A DNA stretch of 64,000 nt from Candidatus Cloacimonetes bacterium 4572_55 (GCA_002084765.1 NBMB01000005.1:30255-94254), one strand, 5' to 3'. Counted from the stretch's first letter, positions 7,983 to 17,644 are shown. Numbers and translations: made by a program. The notes: a model not told the origin generated them from the sequence alone.

Positions 7983-9212
7983 TTGCGAACCATTATTTTT
8001 TATTCGCCTCATTTCGGAGAAAGCACGTTAGATTTTGTGCGGGAGCTCCGATATTTGAAAAATGTGCATGTGATTGGTCTGGGACAAGATCCTCCTGACT
8101 ATATCCGTTCGGCAAATGCTCGGTTTCACTACTTTGATGATTTTTACCGAGTGAATCAAGCCACGGATCAAGCCCAACTGGAGCAGGCAATCTCGGACAT
8201 TCAGAACATGGGACCGATTCATCGGCTGCTGAATATACAGGAGCCGCTCCAATTGCTCATTGCTAGAATTCGAGAAAGATTTGGCATACCGGGTCTTTAT
8301 CCAAAATCAGCTCGTCTATTTCGGGATAAAGACGCTATGAAGAAGGCTTTCCGACAAAACCAGATATTGTGCGCGAAATCCAGTAAGGCAGAAATCCCTG
8401 AGCAAGCCATCCGTTTTGCGGAGGAGCAAGGGTATCCGATTATCATCAAACCGCTGAAAGGAGCTGGGTCGGAAAATACATTTTTTTTATCCAACCGAGA
8501 AGATTTAGACCGATCCATTAAAACGCTTCAACCATCGCCGGATAATCCGATCCAACTTGAGGAATTTATCGAGGGGGACGAGGGGTCGTTCGATACAATC
8601 ACGATCAGCGGAAAAATTTATTATCACGGTATCACTACGTATCACCCAGGACCGATGGAGGCGATGCTGAATCCCTGGATTCAACCGATCTATATGTTCA
8701 ATCGAGATCAGGACAGCGACGCTTTCGAGGATATTCACTCGGTCGGCAGAGCAACGCTGAAAGCAATGGATCCCGGTAGCTCGTTGAACCATACAGAGTG
8801 GTTTCGGAGGAAACGGGACGGCAAGATTTATGCGGCTGAGATCGCGGCTCGTCCACCGGGGCACCCGATCATCCCGCTGCACAACTACGGCTGCGATATG
8901 AATCTCTATTACGAATGGAACAACGTCATGATCAACGATCATTTCGATACCGTCTTCAGCCGGAAGTATCATGTGGGATGCGCCTGTCTGCGGGCGCAGG
9001 GGAGCGGAGAATATATCCGGCATATCGAGGGGATCGATGTTGTGGAAAAAGAAGTGGGCAAGTTGATCCACGAACAATCTATTCCAGCCATTGGGACGGA
9101 GAAAAAAACGAGCTACATCGGAGAAGGCTCTCTGTTTTGTCGAGGAGATGCGTATCAACAAGTATTCGATGCATTACAATTTATTGTAAACACTGTTCGT
9201 ATTTATTGTTGA
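7983..9212 (+). CDS. ATP-grasp domain ligase of unknown substrate
   Basis: A 409-residue cytosolic enzyme of the ATP-grasp superfamily, which activates a carboxylate as acyl phosphate and joins it to an amine or other nucleophile. Visible features: a pre-ATP-grasp Rossmann-like N-terminus (residues 1-100), FRDKDAMKKAFRQNQI opening the ATP-grasp domain, the nucleotide-binding GYPIIIKPLKGAGSENTFFL, the adenine-hinge QLEEFIEGDEGSFD, and metal-binding residues near the end of the fold in IYAAEIAARPPGHPI. This is the carbamoyl-phosphate-synthase/carnosine-synthase-like branch; the substrate cannot be read. GAGGAG at 7969-7974 sits eight bases before a TTG start, supporting that start. The gene follows the esterase fusion across the repeat block, so ligase and hydrolase may act on the same amide or ester product. 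Confidence 0.8.
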   Translation: MRTIIFYSPHFGESTLDFVRELRYLKNVHVIGLGQDPPDYIRSANARFHYFDDFYRVNQATDQAQLEQAISDIQNMGPIHRLLNIQEPLQLLIARIRERFGIPGLYPKSARLFRDKDAMKKAFRQNQILCAKSSKAEIPEQAIRFAEEQGYPIIIKPLKGAGSENTFFLSNREDLDRSIKTLQPSPDNPIQLEEFIEGDEGSFDTITISGKIYYHGITTYHPGPMEAMLNPWIQPIYMFNRDQDSDAFEDIHSVGRATLKAMDPGSSLNHTEWFRRKRDGKIYAAEIAARPPGHPIIPLHNYGCDMNLYYEWNNVMINDHFDTVFSRKYHVGCACLRAQGSGEYIRHIEGIDVVEKEVGKLIHEQSIPAIGTEKKTSYIGEGSLFCRGDAYQQVFDALQFIVNTVRIYC

Positions 9213-9258
9213 TACGGACATATTCTAAACCTATCGGAAAATCAACGGAAGGCGCGTT

Positions 9259-9483
9259 ATGGGACGAAAGACACAAAAATGCGAAGAGTGCGGAGGACGA
9301 GGCTATCATTCCAAGCCGGGAGATCGTTGTCAGGGGTGCAGCGGTCGCGGATATATCATCATTAGCGACGGAAAATCCAACGAAAGCGGCGGATTTTTTG
9401 TCGGATTGATCAAATTGATTATATTTATTATTTCCGCATATTTTTTTTGGGATTTATTTTTGAGGGATTTTATTGCAAAATAA
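9259..9483 (+). CDS. Small membrane protein with DnaJ-type zinc motif
   Basis: A 74-residue protein. The first half has two CxxCxGxG-like motifs of the DnaJ central zinc finger, CEECGGRG (residues 8-15) and CQGCSGRG (24-31), enough to hold one zinc ion. The second half is a single hydrophobic helix (FFVGLIKLIIFIISAYFFW) and a basic tail. GGAAGG lies a few bases before the ATG at 9259. It starts 46 bases after the ATP-grasp gene and may share its transcript. No function is known. It is too short to be a DnaJ and has no J domain. Confidence 0.7.
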   Translation: MGRKTQKCEECGGRGYHSKPGDRCQGCSGRGYIIISDGKSNESGGFFVGLIKLIIFIISAYFFWDLFLRDFIAK

Positions 9484-9486
9484 ATT

Positions 9487-9537
9487 TTTGGTAATTCTTC
9501 GTGTCCTCAGTGCCTTAGTGGTTATGAATAATGCAGA
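9487..9537. repeat. Degenerate copy of the CTTAGTGGTT / TGAATAATGCAG repeat
   Basis: TTCGTGTCCTCAGTGCCTTAGTGGTTATGAATAATGCAG matches the core of the element at 426-505 and the right end of the element at 56071-56215 (both ending TGAATAATGCAG or TGAATTATTCAGG). The left end is weak (TTGGTAATTCTTCG) and no target duplication is evident, so this is a decayed or partial copy. Confidence 0.5.
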
Positions 9538-9789
9538 CTAAAAATTTTTTTTTGATCATATTCAGAAAAAAATCATCTAATATTCAGATAATTCACATTC
9601 AAAATTTGGGAAATCGAAATAATTAATAGTTGCTGCGATGGGCCTTCAATTCGGACAATAGAGTTGAACGCTCATCGTAAGATTTTTTAAATTTTTTCCA
9701 TGTTGTTTTTATCATAAAATTCTTTTTAATTGCCTCTTTTGACGCCTCCTACGCGGCGCTGATAGAAAGTCATTTTATTATCCACAAGC
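9538..9789. other. AT-rich intergenic region upstream of the histidine kinase
   Basis: About 250 bases of AT-rich DNA with long A and T runs. No open frame of note and no convincing hairpin is seen. It presumably holds the kinase promoter, but no -35/-10 pair stands out. Confidence 0.4.
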
Positions 9790-12105
9790 ATGCGTTTGGA
9801 TTTTACCAAAATGAATGATGAATGGTTGGTTTATCTACAAGACATATCAAAATCGGGCAAAAATAAAGGGATTGCCAAAACCCGCCGTGGGAAGATGACG
9901 ATTGATAACATCCTCGAATCGGTCTGCGAAGCAATGGATATGTCGGCTGCGACGCTGGGAATGGTTAAGGGTAATGAATATAGCTTTACCCATATCTTTG
10001 ACCCGTCGAACAGCGGGATGAAAAAAGGACGCGTCCTTCCCTTGAGCATCACCTTTGCCAAACAGGTTGTGAATCGGGAGTCTCACTTTTATATTGAAGA
10101 CGCGAGGAAAGATCCGGTTTTCCAGTCACATTTGGAGCTTGCTAAGTGGAAATTCGTTTCTTATGCCGGCGTACCGCTTTTCTCAGAAAAGGGAGGGATC
10201 AAAGGTATTTTAAGCGTTTTGTCCCCAGAGCCTCGTCGTCTTTCCGCTTCGGAGCTGAGTTTGATCGGGTTGATTGGTGAGTGGCTGAACGGGATGCTGA
10301 GTAAAACAGAGCCGGAACAGAAATCCGAGGTAATCAGTTCCGATCAGTTAAATTCGCTATTGAGGATTGCTAAGATTAGCATCTCTCCGCTGAAGTTGGA
10401 AGAGATCGAGACAAGGGCTCTTGAGGAGTTGTTGGAAGTAAGCCACGCGAAATACGGAGCGATCTTGAGTATCGATGAGAATCGCAAGTCTTTTGTCACG
10501 CGTCGAGTCGTCGGGGCCTCTCGAACATTTTTGTCTGAAGAGGACGAGCTACAAATTGTCAAGCAGGCACTTGTCCAGAGAAAGCCTGTCATTATCTACG
10601 ATATTTTCTCCAATCCGTCCACGAACAAAGCATTGCGCGCCCATGCAGGACAATGGGGTTATGCCTCAATGGCTTGCATTCCTTTAATGCAGCATGGGCA
10701 AAAAGTTGTCGATATACTGAGCCTCTATTTCCAATTACCTAAGAATTTCAACGAGAATTTTATCAATTTTTTGACTGTGGCTGCCGGCTATCTCTCCTCG
10801 GCTATCTCCACTTTCGCTCTTTTGCGAAAATCCAAAATTGAACAGCAGTTGATCGCCTTAGTCAACGAGATCACCAATGCCCTGACTTCCAGCCTAAATT
10901 TCAATGAGATTTTTTTGACATTAGTAAACGGTTTGGAAGAGATCGTTTCCTTTGATCACGCCAATATTACCCTGTTAGACAATAAAAAAAGCGAGCTTTC
11001 TCTTTTTGCCCTAATCAGTTCGAGAGCCACAAAACTGAAACAAGGATATAAATTCACCCGTGAAAAAGAGCCACTTATTTGGTCTACAATAATGGAGCGG
11101 AATATCTCCTCAGTCAGCGATCTCACTCATGTACCGACCGAATTTAACAAAATTTTGATCCAGGAGGGGATGAAATCATCTGTAGCGGTTCCGCTGCTTT
11201 ACAAGGGCGATCGACTGGGCATTTTTCTCTTAGCCAGCTCGAAACTGAGTAATTTTTCACTTCGGGAAGTCAAAATATTGGAACAGATCGCTTTCCCCAT
11301 CGCTTCGGCTATCAAGAACGCCAGCCTTTATATCGAGAGCTATCAACAACGGGAAAAACTGAACCGTATTAATCGAGAGCTTCAAATGTTAGATCAGATC
11401 AAGCGCGACTTGACTGATATGATAATCCACGACTTACGGAACCCCCTCTCCGGTATCATCGGCTATCTTTCGCTGATCATTCAATATACAAAATTGGACG
11501 ATCAGCAGGCAGAGTTTATTGATCTCATAAAATTCAATAGCGAGGCAATGCTGAATATGGTCAACACTCTGCTTGATATCACTAAATTGGAAGTGGGACA
11601 GATGACGCTGGATCGCCAGCATGTCTTGATAACCGAGTTGATCCACGCGGCTTTTAGTCAAACCCATGGCACGGCTCTTCCAAAAAATGTCTCTCTTCGT
11701 TCAAAGGTTGAGGAAAGCGGACTTCAGGTCTATGCCGACTCTCAATTGGTTGTGCGGATTTTGGTCAACCTGGTGAGCAACGCGATCAAATTTGTCCCTG
11801 AAGGCGGAAATGTGATGATAGAGGCGATGAGTAAACCGGGAAATGATACGGAGACCGCGATTTTCAAGATTATTGACGACGGAGAGGGCATCCCGGAAGA
11901 ATATCAAGAAAAAATTTTCGAAAAATTTGAGCAAGTGAATATTCGAAAACGAGGCGATCGCGTATCAACAGGTTTAGGATTGACTTTTTGTAAATTAGCG
12001 GTGGAAGCGCACGGCGGTTCTATTCGCGTAGATAGTAAATTGGGGCGAGGAAGCGTATTTATTTTTGAGATACCTTCGAAACCTCAAAAAATATGTAATC
12101 AATAA
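9790..12105 (+). CDS. Sensor histidine kinase with three GAF domains
   Basis: A 771-residue kinase without membrane segments. Three GAF-like domains are visible at about residues 40-175 (FVSYAGVPLFSEKGGIKGIL), 190-345 (YASMACIPLMQHGQKVVDIL) and 355-510 (SSVAVPLLYKGDRLGIFLL). They are followed by a HisKA dimerisation helix with the phospho-acceptor His547 in MIIHDLRNPLSGIIGYLSL, and a HATPase_c domain with the N box (LVNLVSNAIKFVPEGG), G1 box (DDGEGIP), F box (IFEKFEQV) and G2 box (TGLGLTFCKL). All catalytic boxes are intact. No response regulator is next to it, so its partner is elsewhere. GAF domains usually bind small ligands or haem; nothing here tells which. An in-frame ATG at 9820 is an alternative start; no clear Shine-Dalgarno is seen for 9790. 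Confidence 0.9.
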   Translation: MRLDFTKMNDEWLVYLQDISKSGKNKGIAKTRRGKMTIDNILESVCEAMDMSAATLGMVKGNEYSFTHIFDPSNSGMKKGRVLPLSITFAKQVVNRESHFYIEDARKDPVFQSHLELAKWKFVSYAGVPLFSEKGGIKGILSVLSPEPRRLSASELSLIGLIGEWLNGMLSKTEPEQKSEVISSDQLNSLLRIAKISISPLKLEEIETRALEELLEVSHAKYGAILSIDENRKSFVTRRVVGASRTFLSEEDELQIVKQALVQRKPVIIYDIFSNPSTNKALRAHAGQWGYASMACIPLMQHGQKVVDILSLYFQLPKNFNENFINFLTVAAGYLSSAISTFALLRKSKIEQQLIALVNEITNALTSSLNFNEIFLTLVNGLEEIVSFDHANITLLDNKKSELSLFALISSRATKLKQGYKFTREKEPLIWSTIMERNISSVSDLTHVPTEFNKILIQEGMKSSVAVPLLYKGDRLGIFLLASSKLSNFSLREVKILEQIAFPIASAIKNASLYIESYQQREKLNRINRELQMLDQIKRDLTDMIIHDLRNPLSGIIGYLSLIIQYTKLDDQQAEFIDLIKFNSEAMLNMVNTLLDITKLEVGQMTLDRQHVLITELIHAAFSQTHGTALPKNVSLRSKVEESGLQVYADSQLVVRILVNLVSNAIKFVPEGGNVMIEAMSKPGNDTETAIFKIIDDGEGIPEEYQEKIFEKFEQVNIRKRGDRVSTGLGLTFCKLAVEAHGGSIRVDSKLGRGSVFIFEIPSKPQKICNQ

Positions 12106-12149
12106 ATATTTATAGATTTTTCCCCATAATCGAAATCAGGTTTATATTC

Positions 12150-13349
12150 TTATTCTACCAGTTCGCGCCAACCGTCGATGTAATATCGGGTCGATTCACC
12201 CACGTCCATTAAATATTCGCAGTTATCGATGACACGCTGTGGCGGAAAGGATACTTCATTTTCTAAAAGCACTTTTCCCTCTTCGCTCGCCTCTAAAATC
12301 TCTCGATATGCAAAAGAGCCGAGTGGTTGCTTGATGGCACCGGCAATTTTTACCGCATTTGTATCTCTTAAGACAAAATTGATGAATTTATACGCGCCCT
12401 CTTTGTTCAGGGAACCGATCGGAATGCACATATTATCAATAAACCGGATTGATCCCTCTTTGGGAACAAAGAAATCGATCTTATCCGCGGAATCTTCGTC
12501 AAATTCCTGTGCCACAGAGACGTCTCCGTTCCACAGCATACTGATCCATAGGTCGCCGCTATTCAGGAGATTACCGGGATTCGGAATAAGTTTAATATCG
12601 TGATTTTTCAGATCATGCAGAAGGTTGCATGCATTTGCAATCGCAGTAGTTTGCGTGGTATTGATTGAATACCGCTTATATGCCAGTGCCGCGCCAATGG
12701 TTGTTCTTGCGTCGCTTAGGAGAGAAATCTTTCCATCAAACATGGAATCCGGCTTAAAAATAAATCCCCAGCTTTTATTGATTTTTTCTTGGCTCACAAT
12801 ATCTTTGCGATAGGCTATTCCCATGACCCCCCACGAATAAGGGATGGAAAATCGGTTGCCGGGATCATACGGAGAACTTTTGAATTGAGGATCGACTTTA
12901 TCATAATCGATTTTAGTCAAGTCCAACTCTTCCAACAGGTTATCCTCCGGTAAAATCTGCACCACCCGGGCCGCGACAAAAATCAAATCAAACTTGCCGG
13001 TTAGCATCTCGTTGGAGATAGCGCAGACCACGCGATATTTCTGCTTTCCTTCCTGCTTGACCACCTCGAACAGATCCTCCATCGCGTTCATGACATGATA
13101 ATTGACTTGAATTCCGGTTTCATCGGTAAACTCATGCAATGTCTCCGGAGCAAAGTAACTCGGCCAAACCAGAATATTTAGGTTTTTTTTATACTTTTCA
13201 TCATCCACCTTTGCTGTAAAGTCGATTGGCTTGTAAGGATCGACCTTATCCTGATCATCTTCGCTCGTGACGTCAACTCGTCGGCAATTCACAGAGAAAA
13301 CAATAGTGCCGATAATGAAATAGGCAAGAAATAGCGTCAAATTTTTCAT
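12150..13349 (-). CDS. PotD-like polyamine-type ABC substrate-binding protein
   Basis: A roughly 399-residue periplasmic binding protein of the spermidine/putrescine class (SBP type 2). After an N-terminal hydrophobic segment ending FSVNC, which is not a canonical lipobox, comes the family opening NILVWPSYFAPETLHEFTDE, then FDLIFVAARVVQILPEDNLL, FSIPYSWGVMGIAYRKDI, and the C-terminal NKEGAYKFINFVLRD. No PotA, PotB or PotC genes are adjacent, so it may act as a sensor or feed another transporter. ATG 13349 is chosen because GGTGAG precedes it by five bases; the GTG at 13355 overlaps the stop of the SPFH gene and is the alternative. It is the last gene of the nine-gene minus-strand run. The ligand is a polyamine or similar cation by family only. 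Confidence 0.75.
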   Translation of the reverse strand: MKNLTLFLAYFIIGTIVFSVNCRRVDVTSEDDQDKVDPYKPIDFTAKVDDEKYKKNLNILVWPSYFAPETLHEFTDETGIQVNYHVMNAMEDLFEVVKQEGKQKYRVVCAISNEMLTGKFDLIFVAARVVQILPEDNLLEELDLTKIDYDKVDPQFKSSPYDPGNRFSIPYSWGVMGIAYRKDIVSQEKINKSWGFIFKPDSMFDGKISLLSDARTTIGAALAYKRYSINTTQTTAIANACNLLHDLKNHDIKLIPNPGNLLNSGDLWISMLWNGDVSVAQEFDEDSADKIDFFVPKEGSIRFIDNMCIPIGSLNKEGAYKFINFVLRDTNAVKIAGAIKQPLGSFAYREILEASEEGKVLLENEVSFPPQRVIDNCEYLMDVGESTRYYIDGWRELVE

Positions 13350-13351
13350 AC

Positions 13352-14461
13352 TCACTCACCGCCTTGATCCAGTTGATTTGATTGGGCACTATCTGGCTCT
13401 GCGGTAGTTTGGATTTCCCTATCCGCGTTGAATAGCACGGGCAGTGCTTGTGAATCCGTTCCCATGATAATAATTTTGGAATTTGGGGATTTTGCCAACT
13501 CCAGTGTGGCGTCAATTCCTCTCCATTTTAGGATAGAGGTGCCGGTCAATTCTTGAAATATTTTGACGCCTTCGGCTTCGATACGTCGCCGTTCTCTCTC
13601 GCTTCGTTCCCTATCCAAAATATATGAGTACGCTAAATATTTCTGCTCTTCCGACAACTTATCTTTGATCGCTAACTGAATCTCAGTCGGCAACATCAGT
13701 TCCTTGATCAATATCGAGTGCATGTAGAGAAATTCAATGGGAACCCGATCGCGGATACCCTCCAACAACTGATTCAGCAATTTCTGCTCTTCCGTGGCAT
13801 AGAGTTCATCGGGCGTATAGCGTCCTATCACTCCGCGAATAGTAGAAATTACCTCGGGGCGAATGATTTTTTTTACATAATCTGGTCCCACGGTTTTATG
13901 AAACAGGGGCAATCCTTGCAATTGGAGCTGAAATCGAGCAGAAAATTTCACGTTGATGACGAGACCGTTGGAGGAGAGAACTTTTATGTTGTCATGAATC
14001 TCCTGCACCCGCATGTCATAAATATACATCTTATCGATAGGGAGAATGGCACTCAGCCCTTCCAGATAGACATAGCGCAGGTTCGTCCCTGTGATACGAT
14101 GCCACAACGCGCCGGCATGACCCGAGTTTATGGAAATAAAGGTATTTTTCCAAAAAAGCGCGGAGAGCACCACGGCAATCGCAATAGGGACAATGATCTT
14201 CATCTTGTGATGATGCCAGTGTCTGGCCCAAGGATGGATGCGGACATGGCGCAGTATCTGCGCTTGATAGCGTTCGGTCTTCTCTTGACCAATTTTTGAC
14301 CGTAGAGAGTCCAGAAAATCTTTTTCAGTGAGAAATTCTCGATCCTCCATGTACTCCAATTTGTCAAGAATATCTTCCGAAATCTCCCCTTGGATCGCTA
14401 ATTGGTCTAATGCCCGACGGCTGACTTCGTAAATATATCGTTCTTTTTTTTTCTTAGACAT
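13352..14461 (-). CDS. SPFH/band 7 (prohibitin-like) membrane protein
   Basis: A 369-residue protein. Residues 1-95 are soluble and charged, one transmembrane helix lies at about 97-115 (IIVPIAIAVVLSALFW), and the SPFH domain follows (SINSGHAGALWHRITG, then VINVKFSARFQLQL, then IRPEVISTIRGVIGRYTPDELY). A charged coiled-coil stretch (YILDRERSERERRRIEAEGV) leads to a C-terminal tail. Prohibitin-like proteins form ring scaffolds that organise membrane proteins. The extra cytosolic N-terminal domain is unusual for the family. The stop overlaps the start of the PotD-like gene, so the two are translationally coupled and may form one complex. Confidence 0.8.
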   Translation of the reverse strand: MSKKKKERYIYEVSRRALDQLAIQGEISEDILDKLEYMEDREFLTEKDFLDSLRSKIGQEKTERYQAQILRHVRIHPWARHWHHHKMKIIVPIAIAVVLSALFWKNTFISINSGHAGALWHRITGTNLRYVYLEGLSAILPIDKMYIYDMRVQEIHDNIKVLSSNGLVINVKFSARFQLQLQGLPLFHKTVGPDYVKKIIRPEVISTIRGVIGRYTPDELYATEEQKLLNQLLEGIRDRVPIEFLYMHSILIKELMLPTEIQLAIKDKLSEEQKYLAYSYILDRERSERERRRIEAEGVKIFQELTGTSILKWRGIDATLELAKSPNSKIIIMGTDSQALPVLFNADREIQTTAEPDSAQSNQLDQGGE

Positions 14462-14534
14462 GTTCCCATTAATTCTTTCGGTAACGTTACTTTAATAAGA
14501 TTTTATCTATCTTTTATTAATAATTAAATTATTT

Positions 14535-16181
14535 TCAATAAGACGTGTATTGATCAGCTTGTACAATGTATTCGATTTTTCCGTATTCCATCTTCATCAC
14601 GCGATCCGCCACATGGAAATATTTATCGTCATGAGTTATCGCGACAATTGTTTTCCCCTGCTCTTTTAGTTTTACCAGTAACTCCTCGTAGAAATACCGT
14701 CTGAACTCAGGGTCTTGTTCAGCCGCCCACTCGTCAAAAATATAGATGGGTTTGTCTTCTAACAGGGCGATCAACAGTGCCAGCCTTTTTCGTTGACCTG
14801 TAGATAACTCTAAATTTGTAAACAGGTTATCAACGAATTTTGTCTTAGAATGCAGATCCATTGTTCGGAGAAGTTCGTAAACTTTCCCCTCGTCAATGCC
14901 GCTCAAGCCGTACAGTTGGTCAAACAGGTAAAAATCGGAGAAAATCACGGAAAATAGTTCTCGGTATGACTGAACTGCCTCCTTCTTGAGAGTGACGCCA
15001 TCGACCTGGATATAGCCGCTATCTGGATAATAGAGAGCGGTTAAAATTTTGAAAAAGGTCGATTTTCCGCTGCCGTTCCCGCCGATCACAAACAGAATTT
15101 CTCCCTGTTGGATCGTCAGGTCCAATGGTCCCACGGTAAACAGCCGCTGGCTTTCTCGATCGATATAGGAAAATACTACGTCGAGAAATTTAATATCTCG
15201 TTTGAAATAGAGTGGAAAGTCCTCAAAATGGTCGACATTAGTTTTATAAGAGTTCATCTCACCTTCCATCCGATAAATATTCTCTACCGCTACGTTAGCT
15301 TTGTCTAATACCGGTACCGCGCCCACCACAGAAGATAAGGGACCGACTATAAATAAGATCGCCATAGTAATTTCGGTCAGGGTCCCGCTATAGCTGGGGA
15401 TCAATCGGGGCAGGATGAACACCACGCCGCCTATCATAATATAAAAAATATATTGGGATAGGAGGTAGTTTCCGTGATATATTTTGTCAGTGCGTATCTT
15501 CAGGCTTTTGACCGAAGCGGAAATATCTTTGAGATGTTCGAACAGGTCGTCGCTTCGCTTTCTATTGATCTTGACCTCTTTGAATCCGTCCAAAAGATGC
15601 ACAATTTTCTGAAAAAAATCTATTTCTCGTTGCGTAAATCGACGGATATAATGAAGCGCCAACTTTCCATTCCGTTGATAAATTATAAGACCCACACTGG
15701 TGATCCCGACCACGAGAAAAAAAGCAGGCGCGGACAAATAGGCTATATAGAACGCGATAAAAAGAACTAAGATAGCGGATTGTAAAGACGCGACTAAGAT
15801 CGATTCTGAGCGAGAAATGGAAGCCAATTCCTGAGTCAATCTCCCGTGGAGTTTGTCTTTTCCGATATGCTCTATGGCCGAAAGGCTGCTCTGCCGAATC
15901 TTATCGGTCAAACGGACGCGGATATTATTGATCGCGTTCTCGAAAAGCCGCGTAGACTGGTCAAAGGCATAACGCAGAAAATAGGTGTACAGACCCATTG
16001 AAATAATGAAATAGAAGAAATATTTGAGATTGATTTCTTCATAATTTGTTGTCTTTGCCGCAAGCGAGACCGTGGCAAGGATAGCCGAATTTGCCAAACC
16101 GGAAATCGCGGCAGCGACAAAAATCCCTTTATAAGGAATTCTTGATTCTTTAATGAGCATGTCAAACAATTTCATATTCAT
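14535..16181 (-). CDS. Cyclic-peptide-type ABC exporter (SyrD/PvdE family)
   Basis: A 548-residue fused ABC exporter with six membrane helices (about residues 18-300) and an ATPase domain (about 335-548). Walker A is VIGGNGSGKSTFFKIL, the signature is LSTGQRKRLALL, and Walker B with its extension is IYIFDEWAAEQDPEFRRYFY; the FDEWAAEQDP stretch is typical of the SyrD/PvdE/cyclic peptide exporter family, whose members move siderophore precursors or lipopeptides across the inner membrane. No peptide synthetase lies in the window, so the cargo may instead be the product of the methyltransferase and decarboxylase encoded at the head of the same gene run. It begins 11 bases after the preceding gene. 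Confidence 0.88.
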   Translation of the reverse strand: MNMKLFDMLIKESRIPYKGIFVAAAISGLANSAILATVSLAAKTTNYEEINLKYFFYFIISMGLYTYFLRYAFDQSTRLFENAINNIRVRLTDKIRQSSLSAIEHIGKDKLHGRLTQELASISRSESILVASLQSAILVLFIAFYIAYLSAPAFFLVVGITSVGLIIYQRNGKLALHYIRRFTQREIDFFQKIVHLLDGFKEVKINRKRSDDLFEHLKDISASVKSLKIRTDKIYHGNYLLSQYIFYIMIGGVVFILPRLIPSYSGTLTEITMAILFIVGPLSSVVGAVPVLDKANVAVENIYRMEGEMNSYKTNVDHFEDFPLYFKRDIKFLDVVFSYIDRESQRLFTVGPLDLTIQQGEILFVIGGNGSGKSTFFKILTALYYPDSGYIQVDGVTLKKEAVQSYRELFSVIFSDFYLFDQLYGLSGIDEGKVYELLRTMDLHSKTKFVDNLFTNLELSTGQRKRLALLIALLEDKPIYIFDEWAAEQDPEFRRYFYEELLVKLKEQGKTIVAITHDDKYFHVADRVMKMEYGKIEYIVQADQYTSY

Positions 16182-16192
16182 AATCTCATACC

Positions 16193-17644
16193 TTAGTTTG
16201 GTATCAGTCTCGATTGTTTGGATTTTTTTGGAGGCGACGGTTCGTTTTTTTCGGCCATCTCACTTTTTTGCAATAAGATTAAGCTTCCGCACCCGTCGTC
16301 AAGTATGATATTTTTGATGTCTTGCATCAATTCTTTTGGAGTGGATTCTCCGTATAGGTTACGAAAAAGTTCGATATTTGCTTCATTTTCTCTATTTAGA
16401 GTATGAAAAATCTCCATTCTATTCCTTTTTTCACCCATTAAATTAACGGTTTCGATTTTTACTATATTCTTTTTCGAACTATGAACCAAACGATGAACGG
16501 AGATTTTATCGGCTTTCTGATCCCAGGACAAACAAATCAGTGCTTCGATTTTGATCGGAAACTGTTGTATATTCTCGATAACTTTCTTCGTATCAGATTT
16601 GATAAGTGCTTCTTTGATATATGTATATGCCGCAGATGCGAACATAATCGAGTCCAGCTCTTTTGTTCCGAGAACTCTACCCAAGATGGCGTAGGTTCGC
16701 TTCCCCAGATTAAAAACGCCAAAAAAATCTCCGCTTGGATATTCACTGGCAAGAGATATAGAAAGCTCGATATTATGAAAAACGCCCTCTATGGGTTGTC
16801 GAAAAGTCTCATTAAAGTAACATGCCAGGTCGGAAAGAGATCGAAACTGCTCTCCTTCGATAATTGAGCGTTTTGTTTTTGACAACACATCTTCCAAAAC
16901 GCTGCTCATAGTATTGAATGTGTTGCTCAAGTCGCTCACTTCTTGGATGGACTCGATCTTTATCCGCTGATCGTAGTTCCCGGCTGCGACAACCAAAGCC
17001 TCTTCATTAAATTGATGAATCTTACCGGTCAGGATATAGGAGATCAGGATTGACACAAAAGAGCCGAAGAGTATAATGCAAACGGCTACGATAAGATTTT
17101 CATAAAGAATACCGCGCGTCTCTTCGATGTACCAGCTCACATCGGAAATGACTCCTAATATTAAGATCGACTTTCCATGGCTATAGACCGACGCGAAGGA
17201 AGAAATTATCCGTTTATTTAGAGCTGGTTCGGTCATTTCAGTGGTCAGGATGTTTTTATAACCAGATATCAGCTCAACAAGAACCTGCTTACTTGGTAAT
17301 AAGAATTGCTGGGCCAGTTCGTCATCCGGAGGAAAGCGAATGACAAAAGCTGGATTATCTGGATCAAATAGAACAAACCGATGGTTTTGATTCCAAATTT
17401 GCAGTCTATTGATCGGTTTATGTAACGCGTTCAGAGTCTGTCCGTCATCCGGTTGCTTCAGAAGTCGGTCAATCAGATCCGCATCTATCAACTCAGCCGA
17501 TGCAGCCGTGAGTGAAGAGACCTCTTCCTTTATCCCCCACAGCAATTCCTGGCGTTGGGTGCTGTAGTTCAATATGCCGGTAGCGATAGCCATTAATATG
17601 AATATGGGGAGTATGGTAATAAAGTTTTGTGTGCGTATCTTCAT
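16193..17644 (-). CDS. HAMP sensor with catalytically degenerate SpoIIE/PP2C-like domain
   Basis: A 483-residue membrane protein. It has one helix at about 8-26, an extracytoplasmic sensor region at 27-175, a second helix at 180-205, a HAMP domain at 206-258, and a C-terminal domain at about 275-465 that aligns by eye with SpoIIE phosphatases. SGDFFGVF stands where active enzymes have GGDFYD, GRVLGT where they have GDVSGHG, and DDGCGSLILL where they end DDMTLLVL. The second and third metal sites are therefore lost, and it is probably a pseudophosphatase that binds or signals rather than cuts. A proline- and lysine-rich tail follows. AGGGGA sits seven bases before the ATG. It starts 10 bases after the cNMP-domain gene. 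Confidence 0.65.
   Translation of the reverse strand: MKIRTQNFITILPIFILMAIATGILNYSTQRQELLWGIKEEVSSLTAASAELIDADLIDRLLKQPDDGQTLNALHKPINRLQIWNQNHRFVLFDPDNPAFVIRFPPDDELAQQFLLPSKQVLVELISGYKNILTTEMTEPALNKRIISSFASVYSHGKSILILGVISDVSWYIEETRGILYENLIVAVCIILFGSFVSILISYILTGKIHQFNEEALVVAAGNYDQRIKIESIQEVSDLSNTFNTMSSVLEDVLSKTKRSIIEGEQFRSLSDLACYFNETFRQPIEGVFHNIELSISLASEYPSGDFFGVFNLGKRTYAILGRVLGTKELDSIMFASAAYTYIKEALIKSDTKKVIENIQQFPIKIEALICLSWDQKADKISVHRLVHSSKKNIVKIETVNLMGEKRNRMEIFHTLNRENEANIELFRNLYGESTPKELMQDIKNIILDDGCGSLILLQKSEMAEKNEPSPPKKSKQSRLIPN

Noticed and set aside
12106..12149. Terminator between the convergent histidine kinase and PotD-like genes
   Set aside because: No stem of useful length was found in this short gap.
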